Source: an uncultured Lysobacterales bacterium (GTDB taxonomy: Bacteria > Pseudomonadota > Gammaproteobacteria > Xanthomonadales > Xanthomonadaceae). From it: DNA of 58,743 nucleotides. Positions within the stretch are counted from its first letter, which is position 1. The number at the start of each line of letters is the position of its first letter. The translations under genes and the position numbers were made by a program. The notes beneath the pieces were generated by a model. The model was not told the origin of the DNA. It ran no database searches and saw nothing but the letters and a program-made list of their open reading frames with translations. The stretch is taken from contig CAMPJI010000006.1 in NCBI GenBank assembly GCA_946886865.1, positions 1 through 58,743 of the forward strand. Reading direction: 5' to 3'. Below are positions 54,960-58,743 of the stretch, one piece after another.

Positions 54960-56618
54960 CTAGCGTCGCGCACCGCGCAGGATCTGGCCACCCTGGTGCA
55001 GCGCAAGCGCGGTGACCTCGCCCGCGTCGTTGCGCTCGAAACGGATCTCGATGCCGTACTCGGCAGCTTCGAAGACGTCGGCCGACACCGGCGCCAGCGC
55101 GAACGCGCCCTGCCCCGTGGCCTGGGCGAACAGGGTGTCGCCTTCCACGCGCACGTTGAGCGTCATCGACGGCATCAGCGGGTAGTCGCCGGCGTAGGCC
55201 GCCAACTGCGCGGGTGTTGGCGGGGGGATGGGCATCGATGCGTCCGCGCCATTGCCGGCGGCTTCGACGCGACGCGCCGCCATCACACCGCCGCCCTGGT
55301 GCCAGGTGAACCGATAGGTTCTGTCGGCCGCACGTTGAGGTCGCAGCAGCGCGTCGAACGCCAGCGGGTAGAAGTCGCCCGCGTCGTCGTAGCCCAGTTC
55401 GAAGGCCGGTTGCCCGGGCGCCTGGATCTCAAGCGCGTCGCCCTTGCGCCTCACCTCCATGCGCGGCCCGCCCTGCAGCTGCCAGGTGCCGGCCAGCGCA
55501 TCGAGGAGCTCCGCCGGCGGCTGCGTCGCCTTGCGCGGCGCGCCCAGGGGAACGCGCGGGTCCAGCAGGTGCAGGCCAAGGCTGCCGAGCCCGCCGACCG
55601 AGGTGAGCGCGGTATCCGACAGCACCACCACGCCGCGCTTGCGGTCGGTATCGAAGGCCACGAAGGAGGAAAACCCGCCGGTACCGCCTTCGTGCGCGTG
55701 GACGGTGCGGCCTTCCATCGGCGCGAGCATCCAGTTCATCGCCATCGGTTGGCCCGACGCGGTGTCGACCGGCTGGCGGGTGCGCGCGAGTGCGGCATCC
55801 AGGGGCGAGGTGCGCTGCCCGAGGTGCGCCTGCACGTAGTGGACCAGGTCGTCGAGCGTGGCCCGCACACCGCCGACGCCGGCCAGCACGGGGTCGAAAT
55901 GCCAGGCGCTGGCCGGCTGCGCGTTGGGGGTGTGGCCGGTGGCGGTCCGCACGCCGGTGGGCGGATCGGACAGGTGCGCGCCGTCCATCGCCAGCGGCGT
56001 GAACACGCGCTCGCGCAGCAGCGCGTCGAAGTCCCGGCCGGCGCGCCGCGCGACCGCGTACGAGAGCAGCATCGAGGCGTAGTTGGAGTATTCGAAACGG
56101 GTGCCCGGTGCACTGGGCAGCGTGACATCGGACAATGCGTCGAGCAGGGCCTGCGGCGTCAGCTTCGCGTACGGGTCGGCCATGTCGTTGACCAGCCCGC
56201 CCGGCGGCAGCGCCGGCAGGCCACTGGTGTGGGTCACGACGTGGCGCAGCCGGATCGGCGCGCCCTCGAATTCCGGCACGGCTGTACCCGCGGGCAGGTA
56301 GTCGGCCAGCGGGTCGTCCAGGTCGGCCTGGCCACGCTCGACCAGCTCGGCCAGCAACGTCGAGGTCAGTGTCTTGCTGACCGAGCCGATCTCGAACGCG
56401 CTGTTCGGGCCGATGCGCGGCGAGCCGGTGGCATCGGCGCAGGCGAAGCTGCGTGCGACCGAGTCGTCGATGACCGCCACCGCGAAGCACGCACCGGTGC
56501 GGTCGCCGTGCAGGCGTTGGGCGACGATCGCGTCGAGCTCGGCATCGGTCATGGCGTGAGCGGGAAAGGTGACCGCGGCGGCCAGCGCGAGGACGAGGGG
56601 GCGAAGGGATCGGGACAC
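54960..56618 (-). CDS. Exported serine hydrolase, class C beta-lactamase-like
   Basis: A 552-residue protein. The signal peptide is LRPLVLALAAAVTFPAHAMT. The catalytic domain has FEIGSVSKTLTSTLLAEL (SxxK), RFEYSNYASMLLSYAV (YxN), HVVTHTSGLPALPPGG and VHAHEGGTGGFSSFVAFD (HxGxTGG in the KTG position). The last 150 residues form one or two beta-barrel lipocalin-like domains (GTWQLQGGPRMEVRRKGDAL and GDYPLMPSMTLNVRVEGDTL) as in D-aminopeptidase/esterase relatives. The GTG at 56618 has GGAG 7 bases upstream. It opens an operon with the LytS/LytTR pair. Confidence 0.87.
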   Translation of the reverse strand: MSRSLRPLVLALAAAVTFPAHAMTDAELDAIVAQRLHGDRTGACFAVAVIDDSVARSFACADATGSPRIGPNSAFEIGSVSKTLTSTLLAELVERGQADLDDPLADYLPAGTAVPEFEGAPIRLRHVVTHTSGLPALPPGGLVNDMADPYAKLTPQALLDALSDVTLPSAPGTRFEYSNYASMLLSYAVARRAGRDFDALLRERVFTPLAMDGAHLSDPPTGVRTATGHTPNAQPASAWHFDPVLAGVGGVRATLDDLVHYVQAHLGQRTSPLDAALARTRQPVDTASGQPMAMNWMLAPMEGRTVHAHEGGTGGFSSFVAFDTDRKRGVVVLSDTALTSVGGLGSLGLHLLDPRVPLGAPRKATQPPAELLDALAGTWQLQGGPRMEVRRKGDALEIQAPGQPAFELGYDDAGDFYPLAFDALLRPQRAADRTYRFTWHQGGGVMAARRVEAAGNGADASMPIPPPTPAQLAAYAGDYPLMPSMTLNVRVEGDTLFAQATGQGAFALAPVSADVFEAAEYGIEIRFERNDAGEVTALALHQGGQILRGARR

Positions 56619-56789
56619 GGCGGGCTCCTGGTGGGGTGGAGCCTGAAGCATCGGCCCGCAGTGCGCCTTCCGCCGGACCTTGCGATGGAGGGCCTGTTGG
56701 GCGCGACGGAACCGGCCTTCGGCGACGTGAACATGCATGGGGACGTTGGGCGCATCACCCATCGGCTCTCCCCTGTGGGCGTGCGGCCC

Positions 56790-56867
56790 TGTAGGAGCGG
56801 CTTCAGCCGCGATCGGATGCCTCGCGCTCGACTGGAGATCGGATCGCGGCTGAAGCCGCTCCTACAT
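56790..56867. repeat. Head-to-head pair of GTAGGAGCG REP elements
   Basis: GTAGGAGCGGCTTCAGCC at 56790-56812 and its reverse complement at 56842-56867, separated by about 30 bases; the pair can form a long hairpin. It lies in the 257-base gap between hutF and the serine hydrolase gene (both minus strand); the remaining part, 56619-56789, shows no gene or clear promoter. Confidence 0.9.
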
Positions 56868-56875
56868 AGGCACTT

Positions 56876-58195
56876 CTAGTCTGCGAGCAGACGCCCCATG
56901 GCACTGCGATAGCGCCCGCCAATCGCATCGGCGGCCCGGTGCCGACCGCCCTGCACGACGCACCGCCCGCCCACCCACACCCGGTCGACCAGCGACCGGT
57001 TGCCGCTGAACACCCAGCGGTCGACCGCATCGCCGTCGTCGGCACCGGCCATCACCGGCGCGTCCATCGACAGCGAGAACGCATCCAGCGGCTGTCCATC
57101 CCGCACGCTGGCGGAGGCATGGCCCGTCGATGCGGCTGCACTGGCCGCCACGCCGCCCAGCAGCGTCTCGCCCACACTGCGGACCTGCGGTGACGTCGCG
57201 ATGTTGCGGCGGCGGGTCGCCAGCCGCTGGCCGTACTCCAGCCAGCGCAGCTCCTCCACCGGGCTCACGGAGATGTGAGAATCCGACCCGATGCCCCACG
57301 CGCCGCCGGCGTCCAGATAGTCGCGCAGGCGGAACAGGCCGTCGCCGAGGTTGGCCTCGGTCGTGGGGCAGATCGCCACCGTCGCACCGCTGCGCGCGGC
57401 GCCGGCCACCTCCGCGTCGTCCAGGTGGGTCGCGTGGACCAGCGTCCAGCGTGCATCGATCCCGGCATGGTCCAGCAGCCATTGCACCGGGCGCGTGCCA
57501 CGCATGGCGACGCAGTCGTCGACCTCGCCCGTCTGCTCGGCGATGTGGATGTGGATGCGGCTGTCGGATGGCAACGCGGCCAGCACCGCCGACATTGCGT
57601 CGGGCGGCACCGCGCGCAGGCTGTGCAGCGCGCAACCGACTCGAAGGGTGTCGTATTCCTCGGCACGCAACGTCTCGAGCAGGCGCAAGTAGCCGTCGAC
57701 GTCGTGGCCGAACCGCCGCTGGCGATCGCCCAGCGCACGGCCATCGAAACCGCCGGTCATGTACAGCACCGGCAGCAGGGTCAGGCGGATGCCGGTCTCG
57801 CGCGCGGCGTCGATGAGCGCACGCGACATGGCGGCGGGGTCGTCATAGGGCCGGCCGTCGGGCGCGTGGTGCAGGTAGTGGAACTCGCAGACGCTGGTGT
57901 AGCCGGCTTCCAGCATCTCCACGTAGAGCTGCGCGGCGACGGCGCGGAGCGTGTCCGGGTCGAAGCGGCCGGCGAAGCGGTACATCGTCTCCCGCCACGT
58001 CCAGAAGCTGTCCTGGTCGCTGTCGCCGCGACGCTCGGCCATGCCGGCCATGGCGCGCTGGAAGGCGTGCGAATGCAGGTTGGCGATGCCGGGCAGCAGG
58101 CGCGTGCCGGCGGGCAGGCCGCGCGATGCGTCGACGGACAGGGGTTGCCAGCCATGGGCCGGCTGCCAGAGACGGGGGGCTGTCGAAGTCTGCAT
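56876..58195 (-). CDS. hutF: Formimidoylglutamate deiminase
   Basis: Converts N-formimino-L-glutamate to N-formyl-L-glutamate plus ammonia, the fourth step of the five-step histidine route. 439 residues, amidohydrolase superfamily. [20 protein letters not shown] carries the metal-binding His pair, [20 protein letters not shown] the HIAEQ signature of Hut[12 protein letters not shown] and [21 protein letters not shown] the remaining His/Asp and the substrate-binding Ser/Glu. The presence of HutF implies that HutG acts as N-formylglutamate deformylase elsewhere in the genome. GATAAT lies 6 bases before the start, so a leaderless mRNA is likely. Confidence 0.96.
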   Translation of the reverse strand: MQTSTAPRLWQPAHGWQPLSVDASRGLPAGTRLLPGIANLHSHAFQRAMAGMAERRGDSDQDSFWTWRETMYRFAGRFDPDTLRAVAAQLYVEMLEAGYTSVCEFHYLHHAPDGRPYDDPAAMSRALIDAARETGIRLTLLPVLYMTGGFDGRALGDRQRRFGHDVDGYLRLLETLRAEEYDTLRVGCALHSLRAVPPDAMSAVLAALPSDSRIHIHIAEQTGEVDDCVAMRGTRPVQWLLDHAGIDARWTLVHATHLDDAEVAGAARSGATVAICPTTEANLGDGLFRLRDYLDAGGAWGIGSDSHISVSPVEELRWLEYGQRLATRRRNIATSPQVRSVGETLLGGVAASAAASTGHASASVRDGQPLDAFSLSMDAPVMAGADDGDAVDRWVFSGNRSLVDRVWVGGRCVVQGGRHRAADAIGGRYRSAMGRLLAD

Positions 58196-58201
58196 GCGGG
58201 G

Positions 58202-58253
58202 ATTATCGCCAGTTATCGGTGCCGACAGCCGGCCCGGCCCGCCCGCCTACAAT
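58202..58253. promoter_or_regulatory. Divergent hutF / hutI promoter region
   Basis: In the 65-base divergent spacer, GATAAT (minus strand, 58202-58207) ends 6 bases before the hutF start and TACAAT (plus strand, 58248-58253) ends 7 bases before the hutI start. Neither gene has a ribosome-binding site, so both look leaderless. The short AGTTATCGGTGCCGACAGCC stretch between them could take a regulator such as HutC, but I see no clear palindrome with its known TGTA-ACA core. Confidence 0.5.
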
Positions 58254-58260
58254 GCGCGGA

Positions 58261-58743
58261 TGAGCAACGGGCACGACAAGCAGTGGGACGGGATCGTCGT
58301 TGGCGCATCGCTGGCCACCCTGGATGGCGACAGCGGCTACGGTGAAATCGCCGATGGCGCACTGGCGTGGCGCGACGGCGTGATTGCGCACGTCGGGCCG
58401 TGCGACGCACTACCGGGGCCGCCGGCGTCGCTGGCGCACGAGGTCATCGAGGCCACCGGCTGGATCACCCCCGGCCTGGTCGACTGCCACACCCACCTGG
58501 TGTTCGCGGGCGACCGTGCGCGCGAGTTCGAGATGCGCCTGCAGGGCGAAAGCTACGAGGCCATCGCCCGTGCCGGCGGCGGCATCCTGTCGACGGTGCG
58601 TGCGGTGCGCGCCGCCAGCGAGGAGGAGTTGTTGGCGCAGTCCCTCCCACGCGCCCGCGCACTGGCGGCCGACGGCGTCACGACTGTCGAGATCAAGTCC
58701 GGCTACGGCCTGGACCTGGCCAACGAGCGCAAGATGCTGCGCG
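58261..58743 (+). CDS. hutI: Imidazolonepropionase (3' end outside window)
   Basis: Third step of histidine degradation: imidazolone-5-propionate to N-formimino-L-glutamate. The first 161 residues are visible and match the N-terminal strand domain and start of the amidohydrolase barrel: [20 protein letters not shown] with the metal-binding His pair, [20 protein letters not shown], and [20 protein letters not shown], all near-invariant in HutI. The frame is open to the last base. Divergent from hutF; the remaining hut genes probably continue downstream. Confidence 0.95.

Overview
The window looks like a chromosomal segment from a Xanthomonadaceae bacterium, probably a Lysobacter- or Luteimonas-like gammaproteobacterium. 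The grounds are very high GC with strong third-position bias, many copies of the GTAGGAGCGGCTTCAGCC / GTAGGAGCGACGTAAGTC palindromic repeats, a histidine-utilisation route using HutF, and a type IV secretion effector carrying the Xanthomonadales XVIPCD secretion domain. The assignment is inferred from features; no rRNA or other phylogenetic marker is present. I saw no tRNA, rRNA, CRISPR array, transposase or integrase.

Layout. 1-5700: the 3' part of an exported cyclophilin-type isomerase, speG, a small acidic protein, and a three-gene overlapping unit (YdeP/FdhF-like molybdoenzyme, small winged-helix-like protein, FdhD). 5700-16100: single genes for a DUF885 lipoprotein, GFA, VOC, DUF72, a Tat-exported aldo/keto reductase, an NTP/NDP-exchange-like transporter, two EamA transporters, a LysR regulator and a cupin. 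16100-24500: DoxX, DbpA helicase, fatty acid desaturase, GIY-YIG, MAPEG, AbgT transporter, S4 protein, EAL phosphodiesterase and an easily missed 55-residue hydrophilic protein. 24500-33500: a ClpP-like lipoprotein, a ubiquitin-like MoaD protein coupled to a beta-propeller protein, DUF1206, a TPR lipoprotein, a hydrolase, MgtC and a GNAT. 33600-35540: a lipoprotein plus GH19-XVIPCD effector, read as an immunity/toxin pair of the antibacterial X-T4SS. 35570-44800: two serine-hydrolase/DUF genes, htpG, a yybP-ykoY manganese riboswitch in front of a TerC/Alx-type exporter, a divergent MerR / glutaredoxin-MauE pair with a mer-like operator, DUF1810, GFA, MATE and a SpoIIAA-like protein. 44830-46260: a sharply AT-richer two-gene island (four-helix membrane protein overlapping a DEDDh exonuclease) directly behind hutU. 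46260-58743: hutU, small secreted proteins, a nucleotide pyrophosphatase/phosphodiesterase, an Ada-AraC-AlkA fusion with ogt, a serine hydrolase with a LytS/LytTR two-component pair, and divergent hutF / hutI (hutI runs off the end).

Functional links. HutU, HutF and HutI are steps of the five-step histidine degradation pathway; HutH and HutG must lie outside. The Ada-AlkA fusion and Ogt form an alkylation-repair unit. FdhD is the sulfurtransferase that activates enzymes of the class encoded two genes upstream. The riboswitch and the mer-like operator point to manganese homeostasis and thiol/metal stress. The best candidates for something new are the AT-rich membrane protein/exonuclease island (possible phage defence), the effector/immunity pair with an immunity family I do not recognise, and the Gly-Gly-tailed ubiquitin-like protein coupled to a propeller.
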